This document shows positions 1-8,741 of a stretch of DNA of 64,000 nucleotides, one piece after another. The notes below the pieces were generated by a model. It searched no databases. It was not told the DNA's origin and saw only the letters and a program-made list of their open reading frames with translations. Each line of letters begins with the position of its first letter. The first letter of the stretch is position 1. A program made the position numbers and the translations under genes. Origin of the DNA: Anaerorhabdus furcosa (GTDB lineage Bacteria > Bacillota_I > Bacilli_A > Erysipelotrichales > Erysipelotrichaceae); assembly GCF_900167375.1 (NCBI RefSeq), contig NZ_FUWY01000003.1, forward strand, positions 1-64,000, in the 5' to 3' direction.

Positions 1-2766
1 GATTGACTCTGCAGTTACTTTTAGTTCATCTGCATCATTAATCCATACTGTTTCTTTTACTGTTACTACTTCACTATCTCCATTTGGTAACTTGTGTGTT
101 ACTTCATAGCTTACTTCTTTTGTTTGTGTTTCATCTTTTACATAGTTGATTGTGATAACTTCACCCTCTGCAACTGTAGTTGGTGCATTATCAATATCAG
201 ATTGTACTACTTTATATCCTATTATTGTTTTTGCAATAATCGCTTGTACTGGTGCTTTTGTTTCTAACACTTGCACTGTCACTGTGAAATCATCATTGAT
301 TTCTTGTGTTCCTGCCACATGCTTCACTGTATAATGGATATCTTTTGTTTGTGTTTCATCTTTTATATAGTTAATTGTGATAATAGTGCCATTAGGTACT
401 TTATCTCCAAATTTAACATCATTGCCTTTACCATCTTTGATCGATTCAATTTTGTAACCAGCATAATCTTTATCAGTTTTTGCCTTCAATGAATCAGATG
501 TAACTTCAATTGTTTTTTGTGATTCTCCACGCCAAATTGTACCTTTTACCGTGTCTATTGTACTTTTTCCATTAACAACATGATTAACTTTGTATTCAAT
601 ATTATCCATGATTCTTGTATAGTACACTGTCAAAAGATTATTTTGTGAGTTTATTTTATTTTCAATTTGAGAAATAGAATCTTTATGATTTTCGACAAAA
701 GTATAATTTGTTAAATAACCTTCATTCACATAGTTCTTCGCATATAAAATTTCACCTTCAACTGAAGGAGTTTCATATTTAGAAGACATCTCTTGTTTTG
801 TAAATGAGCCATCTTCATTTTCAAGATAATGTTGCACATAGAATATAAAATTTGGAACTGTATATTCTTTGTAGCCATAATAAACATTTTCTGTTTTATT
901 TGCTGGATTTAAAATGATAACTTTATCAATAGATGTATTGTATTCTCCACTAGCCACATACACATAGGTTACATTATCTACTACTATCGTTGTCGGTGGA
1001 TATGGATGATAAGTTCCAAAATCTAACGAACTACTTCCATTCTTTTCGAACATTTCTGTTTCCAATACTACTCTCTTAGAAAAATCATCAAGTGGAGCTC
1101 CTGTTTGCGAAATGAGCTTTCCATTTTTATCAACAAGATAATAATTCATTTGAATGGACCCTTTGTTACCAATTGTTAATGATGCATTTGGAATATCTTT
1201 AGTTTGAGATGAATTTGCATAATCTACATATGTGTTATTTGCACTTGTATTTGTATAAACTAAACCTGATGCATTTACATTTGATACCTTAACATAAATT
1301 GTTAATTTCTTTTCGGATTCGGTAATATCTCCAATATTCCAAACTACTTTATTACCTTCAATTAAAACAGTTCCATGACTTGCTTCGTAATTTACATTTG
1401 AATCTGGTTTTGAAGCAATTTCAAATATTTCAGAATTAATATAATCTGTAATAATTGCATCTGTACCAGCAATTTTAATTTGTCCTGCAAGTTCTCTATA
1501 TATAGATTGAAGTTGACTTAGATCTTGAATATCTTTTGCATATTGTGAAGTAGGATTTGATGCTAACGGTTCAATAAATTCATTAAAAGGTTTCTCCCCC
1601 GCTAAACGCAAGCCTAATGAAAATACTTTAACTCCACTTGTTTTCAATTGATTTGAATACATTTTTGCAGTTTCATAATCCCCTGCATTTGGAACACCGT
1701 CACTTAAGAAAATAACAAACTTTGGACGATCACTATCAAGATCTGTAAACATTTTTACAGCACTTTCAAATGCTACTTCGTAATTTGTACTATTTCCATA
1801 AGGGGATAAAATATTCCACAAGATGTTATTATAATATTCTTTCGCCGAATATTTACCTGCACTTCCACCTGCATTAACGCTTATTAAATCATTAACACCT
1901 GCAAAGCCATCAGTATATGAATCAGCGTTCGATGAAAAAGCTAATAAGCCTATTTTATTAGTAGACGTATGTCCATTCACATCAGCATACAGTTCATTTA
2001 CGAATGATTTAACTGAATCTTGTAATGGTGTCCAGCGATCTTCACCGGCATTTGTCATACTTGCAGAGTTATCAACAATTAACAATACATCTGATCCAGT
2101 AATTACTGGATTTCCTTTTACAGTAAAATCAATTGCAGCGATGCCACTATTTTCATCAACCCAACGAGCCTGTTTAGTCGTAAAAACTGCTCCTGGTTCA
2201 TCATTACCCACTTTGGCTGATCTTGCTTTTTTATTGCTTGAAGATCCTGCAATTACACTGCCATAACTTAATAATTGTCCACTATTTATGATTTCATATT
2301 CATAGACGATCACATTATCACTTCTTTGTAACAATAATGAATCATTTGATGTTGATACTACTGTTTGTCCATCAATTGATAATGCATAATCTTTAGCTTG
2401 GATTGTTTGTCCAATTTCTAAATCTTCTATAATAACTTCTTTATTCACTACTTGATCATTTTCGATATATTGATGAATCGTCACCAATGTCGTTTTACCC
2501 ACAGTTACTTCAGGAGTACCCGTCGGAGTTACCTCTGGTGTTGGCGCAACATCTGGTGTAGCTGTTATCTCTGGTGTTGATTCCGGTACAACTGTCACCT
2601 CTGGTGTTGTAGTTGGTTCAGACGAAAAATTACCTGTATTCTCTTCAGGTTTATTTTCGATAGTTATTGTTTCTTCTCCAACAGTAGCAAATACTTGCCA
2701 TGAAGATGTAGGTACTACAGTTAACATAAGCATTAATGCTAGCATCAACTTAATCAATTTTTTCAT
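1..2766 (-). CDS. Large secreted vWA-domain surface protein (3' part outside window)
   Basis: Reading leftwards from an ATG at 2766 (GGAGG site just upstream), the frame is open for 922 codons and leaves the window at base 1. Residues 1 to about 28 form a signal peptide (MKKLIKLMLALMLML). Residues of about 45-85 are a Thr/Pro/Glu-rich linker built of TPEVT-like units. A von Willebrand A domain follows, with a MIDAS motif DNSAS at residues 232-236 and SDGVPNAG further on. The last 220 or so residues contain repeated MucBP-like units, each ending in ITINY(I/V)KDETQTK, about 75 residues apart. Such architectures are usual for cell-wall-anchored adhesins or pilin-tip proteins. An LPxTG signal would lie outside the window, so anchoring is inferred. 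No partner pilin genes are visible. Confidence 0.85.
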   Translation of the reverse strand, partial: MKKLIKLMLALMLMLTVVPTSSWQVFATVGEETITIENKPEENTGNFSSEPTTTPEVTVVPESTPEITATPDVAPTPEVTPTGTPEVTVGKTTLVTIHQYIENDQVVNKEVIIEDLEIGQTIQAKDYALSIDGQTVVSTSNDSLLLQRSDNVIVYEYEIINSGQLLSYGSVIAGSSSNKKARSAKVGNDEPGAVFTTKQARWVDENSGIAAIDFTVKGNPVITGSDVLLIVDNSASMTNAGEDRWTPLQDSVKSFVNELYADVNGHTSTNKIGLLAFSSNADSYTDGFAGVNDLISVNAGGSAGKYSAKEYYNNILWNILSPYGNSTNYEVAFESAVKMFTDLDSDRPKFVIFLSDGVPNAGDYETAKMYSNQLKTSGVKVFSLGLRLAGEKPFNEFIEPLASNPTSQYAKDIQDLSQLQSIYRELAGQIKIAGTDAIITDYINSEIFEIASKPDSNVNYEASHGTVLIEGNKVVWNIGDITESEKKLTIYVKVSNVNASGLVYTNTSANNTYVDYANSSQTKDIPNASLTIGNKGSIQMNYYLVDKNGKLISQTGAPLDDFSKRVVLETEMFEKNGSSSLDFGTYHPYPPTTIVVDNVTYVYVASGEYNTSIDKVIILNPANKTENVYYGYKEYTVPNFIFYVQHYLENEDGSFTKQEMSSKYETPSVEGEILYAKNYVNEGYLTNYTFVENHKDSISQIENKINSQNNLLTVYYTRIMDNIEYKVNHVVNGKSTIDTVKGTIWRGESQKTIEVTSDSLKAKTDKDYAGYKIESIKDGKGNDVKFGDKVPNGTIITINYIKDETQTKDIHYTVKHVAGTQEINDDFTVTVQVLETKAPVQAIIAKTIIGYKVVQSDIDNAPTTVAEGEVITINYVKDETQTKEVSYEVTHKLPNGDSEVVTVKETVWINDADELKVTAESI

Positions 2767-2866
2767 AGTGTTGCCTCCAATTTACTTCTTACTATGGTAA
2801 TGATAATAGATATCAGTTATATTCCGGTTATATAAAGAAAAAATCTCATTTTTAATTAAACGTAAG

Positions 2867-2891
2867 AAAAAGCCTTTATATAAGGCTTTTT
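2867..2891 (-). terminator. Rho-independent terminator, 10-bp stem
   Basis: Arms AAAAAGCCTT (2867-2876) and AAGGCTTTTT (2882-2891) enclose a 5-base loop. Read leftwards, the hairpin ends in a T-run, so it fits termination of the sugar ABC operon before the surface-protein gene. Confidence 0.7.
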
Positions 2892-2920
2892 AAAGTTAGT
2901 GTTACTTATCAAATTAAAAT

Positions 2921-2946
2921 AACCAAGGTATTTAAGCACCTTGGTT
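2921..2946 (-). terminator. Hairpin terminator after the sugar ABC operon
   Basis: Nine-base arms AACCAAGGT (2921-2929) and ACCTTGGTT (2938-2946) with an 8-base loop lie 23 bp past the isomerase stop. The T-rich flank is better on the + side, so it may be bidirectional. A second hairpin follows at 2867-2891. Confidence 0.65.
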
Positions 2947-2969
2947 ATATTTTTTGTTGTTATTTATTA

Positions 2970-3959
2970 CTATTCTGTCTTTAATGCTGCATCAAAGCTT
3001 ACATCTGATGGTTGGAAATCCCACTTTTTAATATACTCACAAGCTTCTTTCGCACCTGCAAATCTTTCCATACCGCTATCTTCCCATTCTACTGCAACGG
3101 GTCCTTGATAACCAATTTGGTTTAATTCGCGTGTAATATTATCAAAATTTACGTCACCATGACCTAGAGAAACAAAGTTCCATCCACGTCTTGTATCCCC
3201 AAATTCAATATGAGATCCTAGAATACCAGCTCTACCATCAAGACGAACTTTTACATCCTTCGCATGAACATTATAGATTCTATCACCAAAGTCTCTTATA
3301 AATAACGCAGGATCCATTCCTTGCCATACAAAGTGACTTGGATCAAAATTCAATCCTAGTGTATCCCTATAATTAATAGTTTCTAATAATTTCTTTGTTG
3401 TGTAGTAATCAAAAGCAATTTCTGTAGGATGAACTTCCAGTGCAAGTTTAACTCCACATTCATCATAGACATCAAAAATTGGTGTCCATAACTCTTTTAT
3501 TAGATTGAATCCATCATCAACCATTTGTTGGGTAGTTTGAGGAAATGAATACCAATATGCCCAAATAGGAGATCCTAAGAAACAAGTAACAACTTTAACA
3601 TTTAATATTTTAGCAGCACGAGCAACATCTTTCATCGATTCAATTGCCCATTGTCTAATTTTCTCTGGTTGATTCGCTAAATCATTTGGTGCAAAGTTGT
3701 TCAAACGAGGATCAAAATTATCTCCAACACATTGTCCAATTAAATGAGCTCCTAGAGCACTTATCTTTAGATTGTATTTATCCAAAGTAGCAAATAACTC
3801 TTTTACATATGCTGGATCTTTGATTACTCTTGGTACATCTACATGAGCCGCAACCGCTAGTTCTAATCCCTCATATCCAAAACTACTCATTTTTTGACAT
3901 AGTTCTTCAAATGGTAAATCTCCATATTGTCCACTACAAATTGATATCATTCTTTTCAT
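2970..3959 (-). CDS. Sugar phosphate isomerase/epimerase (xylose isomerase-like TIM barrel)
   Basis: The 329-residue protein has the AP-endonuclease-2/xylose-isomerase TIM-barrel pattern: GYEGLELA near the N terminus, ALEVHPTEIAF, LGLNFDPSHFVWQG, NVHAKDV, and GHGDVNF...VAVEWEDSGM near the C terminus. The Glu, Asp, His and Glu residues in these motifs are the usual divalent-metal ligands. Relatives epimerise or isomerise free sugars, keto-sugars or inositol derivatives. The start at 3959 has a GAGGTGG site. It is the last gene of the ABC operon, 10 bp after the dehydrogenase. That pairing suggests oxidation at one carbon followed by isomerisation of the imported sugar. The exact substrate cannot be read from sequence. 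Confidence 0.85.
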   Translation of the reverse strand: MKRMISICSGQYGDLPFEELCQKMSSFGYEGLELAVAAHVDVPRVIKDPAYVKELFATLDKYNLKISALGAHLIGQCVGDNFDPRLNNFAPNDLANQPEKIRQWAIESMKDVARAAKILNVKVVTCFLGSPIWAYWYSFPQTTQQMVDDGFNLIKELWTPIFDVYDECGVKLALEVHPTEIAFDYYTTKKLLETINYRDTLGLNFDPSHFVWQGMDPALFIRDFGDRIYNVHAKDVKVRLDGRAGILGSHIEFGDTRRGWNFVSLGHGDVNFDNITRELNQIGYQGPVAVEWEDSGMERFAGAKEACEYIKKWDFQPSDVSFDAALKTE

Positions 3960-3969
3960 TTTTCCACCT

Positions 3970-5013
3970 CTAATATTTTACCTTTACCATGCAATTCTTT
4001 GCTGCAGATTCTTCTGCTGCAATAACAACTCTCATCGCTTTACTAGCATCATAACCTGGAACTGGTACTTCTTTACCCTCAAGTAAAGCATTTACAAAGC
4101 CATCAATAACACCTGTATTTGTTCTACCATTGCTTGTTTGTTCTTTATTTGATGTCATTTGATCAAGTTGAAATTTTTCTACTTCTCCATTTTTCTTCTC
4201 CAAAATTAACGAATACTCAGGATCAGTATAACATTTTAATATTCCTTCTGTTCCATAAATAACAGTAGAGTTATCTTCATTACCATAGAATGTCCAACTA
4301 ACATGCATTGTTCCTATTGCACCTTTTTTTGTTTGATACATACAATATGAATTATCATCAACTGTTATTGGCGTTCCATCTGGATATTTTTTATCTAATG
4401 TACGGATTTGAGCAAATACATCTGTAATTTCATCATCAAGCAGATAATGCATCAAGTCTGTCTTATGGACTCCTAAGTCTGCCATTGCTCCAAAATGTGC
4501 TAATTTCTTATCAAAGAACCATGAATTCGCATCACCCGTCCAACCCTCAGGTCCTGGGTGTCCAAATACAGTTCTAAATGTTAATACTTTTCCAATTGCT
4601 CCACTTTGAATTAATTCATGTGCTTTAACATGTGCACGAGCAAATCGTTGATTTTGCGCAACCATTAATTGTACGTGATTTTCTTTTGCTGCATTAATCA
4701 TCGAAACACATTCATTAACCGTTGTTGCCATTGGTTTTTCAACCAGTACATGTTTTCCTTTGTTTAACGCTCTTACTGTTACATCAGCATGGGCAAAGTT
4801 AGCAACATTGACACTTACTGCATCAAGATCCATATCTAATAATTCATCCAATGTATCACAAGCAACTGCGTTATATTCTTTTGCAAGTTCTTGTGCTCTT
4901 TCATAGTTATTATCAAAGAAAGCAACGATTTCACAATTTGGATTTTCAGCATATTCTGGTGCATGTCGAACTTGAGTAATTTTTCCACATCCAATTATCC
5001 CAACTTTTATCAT
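3970..5013 (-). CDS. Gfo/Idh/MocA family NAD(P)-dependent oxidoreductase
   Basis: The protein opens with a Rossmann motif (VGIIGCGKIT) and has the family's catalytic-lysine motif VLVEKPMA, followed by the C-terminal alpha/beta domain. Length is 347 residues, normal for the family. Members oxidise sugars, inositols or their derivatives with NAD(P). The reading frame can begin at a GTG directly after the permease stop (5022). I prefer the ATG at 5013, because an AGGTG site sits six bases ahead of it. The gene is packed between permease and isomerase, so it is co-transcribed and presumably acts on the transported sugar. Confidence 0.88.
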   Translation of the reverse strand: MIKVGIIGCGKITQVRHAPEYAENPNCEIVAFFDNNYERAQELAKEYNAVACDTLDELLDMDLDAVSVNVANFAHADVTVRALNKGKHVLVEKPMATTVNECVSMINAAKENHVQLMVAQNQRFARAHVKAHELIQSGAIGKVLTFRTVFGHPGPEGWTGDANSWFFDKKLAHFGAMADLGVHKTDLMHYLLDDEITDVFAQIRTLDKKYPDGTPITVDDNSYCMYQTKKGAIGTMHVSWTFYGNEDNSTVIYGTEGILKCYTDPEYSLILEKKNGEVEKFQLDQMTSNKEQTSNGRTNTGVIDGFVNALLEGKEVPVPGYDASKAMRVVIAAEESAAKNCMVKVKY

Positions 5014-5022
5014 TTCATTCAC

Positions 5023-6012
5023 CTATTTCTTTCTATTTTGGAAATTTTGCAACAATACTGCAATAACAATAATTGAACCACTAATCGCACCATTTAAGAA
5101 TGATGACACATCAGCACTCGTTAAAATGTTACTAATAATCTTGAACATGAGAACACCTAAGAAGGTTCCCATTATTTTACCTTTACCACCACTCATTGAT
5201 GTACCACCAATTGCTACAGCAGCAATTGCTTCCATCTCATAACCTACAGCAGCATTTGCTGATGCAACAGCCGTTAAACGTGATGCATACAATACAGCAG
5301 CAACACCACACATAATTCCTGTAATAGTAAATACAGCAATCTTAGTCATATCTACATTAATACCTGCAAGTCTTGCAGATGTTTCATTACTTCCAACTGC
5401 ATAAATATGTTTTCCAAGCTTTGTTCTTTTCATGATGATGTTAAAAATAATTGCTACAACAATGAAGATTACCATCATGTATGGAATTTTAAATGATCCA
5501 ATTTGGAAACCCCCTACTGCAATCATTCTAAAACTGTCATAGATTTCTTTTTTTACCGTAAATGGTCCACCTTGACCATAGAAGTTAATAATTGATCGAC
5601 ATGCAGTTTGCATCGCAAGTGTTGCAATCATCGCTGGCAAATGTCCTTTTGCTACAAGCAATCCATTGACAGTACCAATAATTGCACCGCCAATAATACA
5701 GAAACCAAGCATAATCCAAACACTTCCAGTTGCATTTAAAACCATGATTCCAAATCCACCTAGAATAGCTACTTGTGAACCTACTGAAATATCAATTTGT
5801 CCAGCAGATATAACCATACTCATACCCATTGCAATTAAACCAATCATTGCACTTTGTACAAAGATGTTTGAAATGTTATTCCAACTAAAGAAGTTTGGAT
5901 TCATAACTGATGCAATAATAACAAGCAAGAAAAATGATAACCAATAACTATAATCTTGTACAATTTTTCTTAGTATTTCTTTTGATGATAATCCTTGAAA
6001 AGTTTTAAACAT
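5023..6012 (-). CDS. Sugar ABC transporter permease (RbsC type)
   Basis: The 329-residue protein has about nine to ten hydrophobic segments and the BPD_transp_2 signatures of ribose/monosaccharide permeases. These include GMSMVISAGQIDISVGSQVA, GLLVAKGHLPAMIATLAM, NETSARLAGINVD and AAVAIGGTSMSGGKG. It should form a membrane dimer that passes the sugar from the binding protein at 7579-8676, powered by the ATPase upstream. Its start overlaps the ATPase stop by 8 bases and has a GGAGGT site, indicating translational coupling. Confidence 0.93.
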   Translation of the reverse strand: MFKTFQGLSSKEILRKIVQDYSYWLSFFLLVIIASVMNPNFFSWNNISNIFVQSAMIGLIAMGMSMVISAGQIDISVGSQVAILGGFGIMVLNATGSVWIMLGFCIIGGAIIGTVNGLLVAKGHLPAMIATLAMQTACRSIINFYGQGGPFTVKKEIYDSFRMIAVGGFQIGSFKIPYMMVIFIVVAIIFNIIMKRTKLGKHIYAVGSNETSARLAGINVDMTKIAVFTITGIMCGVAAVLYASRLTAVASANAAVGYEMEAIAAVAIGGTSMSGGKGKIMGTFLGVLMFKIISNILTSADVSSFLNGAISGSIIVIAVLLQNFQNRKK

Positions 6013-7507
6013 TCGTTGCTACCTCCTTATTAACTCCCGTTGAATATAACATGACATCTTTTTCATTTAATTCATCACGATTCATTTCTTTCATGATTTG
6101 TCCTTTGTATAGGACTAAGCAGCGATCCGCCACTTTGTATATTTCAGGAAACTCTGCACTAAATACAATGATTCCTTTTCCCTGTCTTGCAAGCTCTAAG
6201 ATTAAATGATAAATTTCAAATTTTGCCCCTACATCAATTCCTTGTGTCGGATTATCAAATAACATAATCCCTGCATCAGCTTCAAGCCAACGTCCCAAAA
6301 TAACCTTTTGTTGATTACCACCAGATAGTGATGTAATCGGATTATTTGGATTACCTACTTTAATCTTCATCGCAGATTGTTGACGTGTAAATCTTTGATT
6401 TTCTTCTTTATCACTTATCAATAATTTTTTTAATTTCGTATTGAAATATGCCATCGACATATTATCGTAAATTGATAAATCATTGAAGATTCCTCTTTCT
6501 TTACGCATACGTGGAACAAGAGCTACACCACGTTTCATAAAGTTAATAATTTTGGAACCTTTCTTCATTTCATATCCATCAATTTCTATTGTTCCAGAGT
6601 ATTTTTCTGCTCCAAATAAGGCATCGGCAATTGCTTCTCTACCTGATCCCTGTAGCCCTGTAATCGCAAGAATCTCACCTGAATGCAATTCGAAATTAAT
6701 ATCATGAAACAACTCACTTGAGAAATTCTTTACTGACAAAACGACCTTATCTTTTGAATGATTTTCTTTATTATCAAATGAATCTTCTGCTAGGTTATGA
6801 CCTATCATCATTTCAGTAATTTCACTCTCTACAATATCTTTAAAATTACCTTGTGATACATAATTACCATCACGCATAATAAAGTACGTTTTACATATTT
6901 CAAATAACTCTGGCATTTTATGTGAGATAAAAATAAAACTAACTCCCTCTTCACTTAATTGCCTCATGATATTGAACAAATTCTCAATTTCATTTGTTGA
7001 TAATGCTGTTGTTGGTTCATCCATAATTATAAGTTTTGATTCAAATAATAATGACTTTGCAATTTCAAGCAATTGTTTTTCAGCTGCTTGTAAATCTGAT
7101 ACTGGAGACATCGGATTTATTTTTACATTCATTCTATCAAACACTTCTACACAGCGATTTATCATTTCTTTTGTTTGCGTAATACCGTTTTTAGTAATTT
7201 CTTGTGCTAAAAACATATTTTCTACAACAGTTAGTTCATTGCAAAGATTTAATTCTTGGTGAATAAATCGTATACCATATTTACCAGCAACATGTGCATT
7301 AGCAATATGAACTTTTTTACCATCGATAAAGATTTCCCCTTTTGTAGGTTGAAGTGCCCCTGCAAGTACATTCATTAATGTTGATTTGCCTGCACCATTT
7401 TCTCCAAGTAATCCAACAATATCTTTTGAATCAATTGAGAAATCTACATTGTTTACAGCACGAACTGGACCGAAGTCCATGACAATACCTTTCATTTCAA
7501 CAAGCAT
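6005..7507 (-). CDS. Sugar ABC transporter ATP-binding protein, two fused ABC domains (RbsA type)
   Basis: This 500-residue protein has two ABC cassettes, as in RbsA, XylG and MglA. The first contains Walker A GENGAGKST, an atypical signature region SDLQAAEKQLLEIAKSL and Walker B LIIMDEPTTAL. The second has a degenerate Walker A (GLQGSGREA), signature LSGGNQQKV and ...IMLFDNPTQGIDVG. The degenerate second P-loop is normal for the family. AAGGAG lies seven bases before the ATG at 7507. It is the second structural transporter gene of the LacI-controlled operon. Confidence 0.93.
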   Translation of the reverse strand: MLVEMKGIVMDFGPVRAVNNVDFSIDSKDIVGLLGENGAGKSTLMNVLAGALQPTKGEIFIDGKKVHIANAHVAGKYGIRFIHQELNLCNELTVVENMFLAQEITKNGITQTKEMINRCVEVFDRMNVKINPMSPVSDLQAAEKQLLEIAKSLLFESKLIIMDEPTTALSTNEIENLFNIMRQLSEEGVSFIFISHKMPELFEICKTYFIMRDGNYVSQGNFKDIVESEITEMMIGHNLAEDSFDNKENHSKDKVVLSVKNFSSELFHDINFELHSGEILAITGLQGSGREAIADALFGAEKYSGTIEIDGYEMKKGSKIINFMKRGVALVPRMRKERGIFNDLSIYDNMSMAYFNTKLKKLLISDKEENQRFTRQQSAMKIKVGNPNNPITSLSGGNQQKVILGRWLEADAGIMLFDNPTQGIDVGAKFEIYHLILELARQGKGIIVFSAEFPEIYKVADRCLVLYKGQIMKEMNRDELNEKDVMLYSTGVNKEVATNV

Positions 7508-7531
7508 ATTCTTACTCCTTTATTTAATAAG

Positions 7532-7557
7532 AAAGTCGGTCAGTGACGACCGACTTT
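7532..7557 (-). terminator. Intercistronic hairpin after the sugar-binding-protein gene
   Basis: A perfect 10-bp stem (AAAGTCGGTC at 7532-7541, GACCGACTTT at 7548-7557) with a 6-base loop sits between the binding-protein stop and the ATPase start. It is followed leftwards by TTCTTATT. Such hairpins usually cause partial termination or protect the 3' end, giving an excess of binding protein over membrane components. Confidence 0.75.
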
Positions 7558-7578
7558 CAACATCATCATCAAATTTTA

Positions 7579-8676
7579 TTATTCGAAAATGCTGTAACGT
7601 TCAGTGAATATATCGCTTCCTCTATATCCTTCGAAATCAAACTTAACATCTCCACCTGCATTAGAAATTGCAAATGTAGGGATTAAGTAAACTCCATCAG
7701 TTAATGTTGCACCTGTATAGTCAGTACCTTGAGCAGATGCGATACCTAAACGGATAGCTTCTCTAACCATACCTGGAGCAAAGTAATAAGTGATAAGTTT
7801 AACACCTAATTTAGTGTTTTCAAATTTGTCTAAAGTTTCTTTACGTCCACCAATTGAAGTAACAAGTTTTAAGTTGCTTAAATCAGCTCCGCCTGTGTAT
7901 GCTTCTAACGCATTCATGATTCCATCAGCGATTTCATCATCATGAGTTACGATTAAATCTAAACTTTCGATTTCATCTTTTGAAGCTCCTGCTAACCATT
8001 CTTCCATTTGGTTTTGAGCAGTTTCAGAACTCCAGTTAGTTACAAATGTTTCTTTCATTTGAACAAATTTAGCAGGATCAATTACATCATCCATACCTTG
8101 TGAACGTTGAACACCAACAGTTGATGCATCACCGATGAAACGTAAGTAATTAACTGCATCATCGTCAGCATAGAATGTTGTTAAATAGTTACCCATTTGA
8201 GTACCAATACCAACGTTATCACCCATGATATCTCCTACAAATGTATCAGCAGTAAATCCATCGATTAAACGGTCATAGATAACTAGTTTAACACCAGCAT
8301 CAGTAACAGATTGTGCAGCACTACGTAATGCTTCACCTTCCATTGGCCATAATACGATTACATCTGGATTGCTACTAGAAAGTAAATTTTCGATTGAAGT
8401 GATTTGATCACTTGCTTCAAGTCCATCTTTAACGATAACTTCAATGTTTTGACCACTTGCGTTGATTGCTTCTGCTTCTGCTTTTGCATGAGCTAAACTT
8501 TCACCAGTAAATCCATGGTCTCCAGAAGGAACAACTACACCAATAACAATTTTGTCTCCTTCAGTCTTGCCAGCATCGCCACCTGGAGTTGCAGCTGGAT
8601 CTTTAGCAGGTGTGCTACAAGCTGCAAGGCTTAATGCTAATAATGATACAAGTAATGCTTTTAAACCTTTTTTCAT
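7579..8676 (-). CDS. Sugar ABC transporter substrate-binding lipoprotein (RbsB-like)
   Basis: A lipobox LSLAAC places the lipidated cysteine at residue 20, followed by a flexible Ala/Pro/Gly/Lys linker. The rest is a periplasmic-binding-protein type 1 fold: IGVVVPSGDHGFTGESLAHAK, PDVIVLWPMEGEAL, LVIYDRLIDG, LIVTHDDEIADGIMNAL. This is the Peripla_BP_4 group that binds ribose, galactose, xylose or allose. At 365 residues it is slightly long. An AGAGGAAAG site precedes the ATG. A six-bp hairpin (8713-8732) lies between it and the regulator gene. The nearby dehydrogenase and isomerase argue for an unusual hexose, pentose or cyclitol. Confidence 0.9.
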   Translation of the reverse strand: MKKGLKALLVSLLALSLAACSTPAKDPAATPGGDAGKTEGDKIVIGVVVPSGDHGFTGESLAHAKAEAEAINASGQNIEVIVKDGLEASDQITSIENLLSSSNPDVIVLWPMEGEALRSAAQSVTDAGVKLVIYDRLIDGFTADTFVGDIMGDNVGIGTQMGNYLTTFYADDDAVNYLRFIGDASTVGVQRSQGMDDVIDPAKFVQMKETFVTNWSSETAQNQMEEWLAGASKDEIESLDLIVTHDDEIADGIMNALEAYTGGADLSNLKLVTSIGGRKETLDKFENTKLGVKLITYYFAPGMVREAIRLGIASAQGTDYTGATLTDGVYLIPTFAISNAGGDVKFDFEGYRGSDIFTERYSIFE

Positions 8677-8712
8677 TTTCTTTCCTCTCTCTCTTAATGA
8701 AATTTTATGATT

Positions 8713-8732
8713 AACGAGTTCCTATTCTCGTT
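8713..8732 (-). other. Small hairpin in the regulator/binding-protein spacer
   Basis: Arms AACGAG (8713-8718) and CTCGTT (8727-8732) with an 8-base loop lie in the 65-bp gap between the LacI-type gene and the binding-protein gene. There is no strong T-run. It could be a weak attenuator or processing site; its role is not clear from sequence. Confidence 0.35.
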
Positions 8733-8741
8733 CAATCCAAT

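Noticed and set aside
146-492. Short plus-strand open frames within the first 500 bases
   Set aside because: They lie antisense to the long surface-protein gene, have no ribosome site and arise from its repetitive coding sequence.
2521-2640. TPEVT-coding repeats looked at as a possible CRISPR or tandem array
   Set aside because: Units are irregular, in frame, and encode a Thr/Pro/Glu linker; there are no spacers or cas genes.
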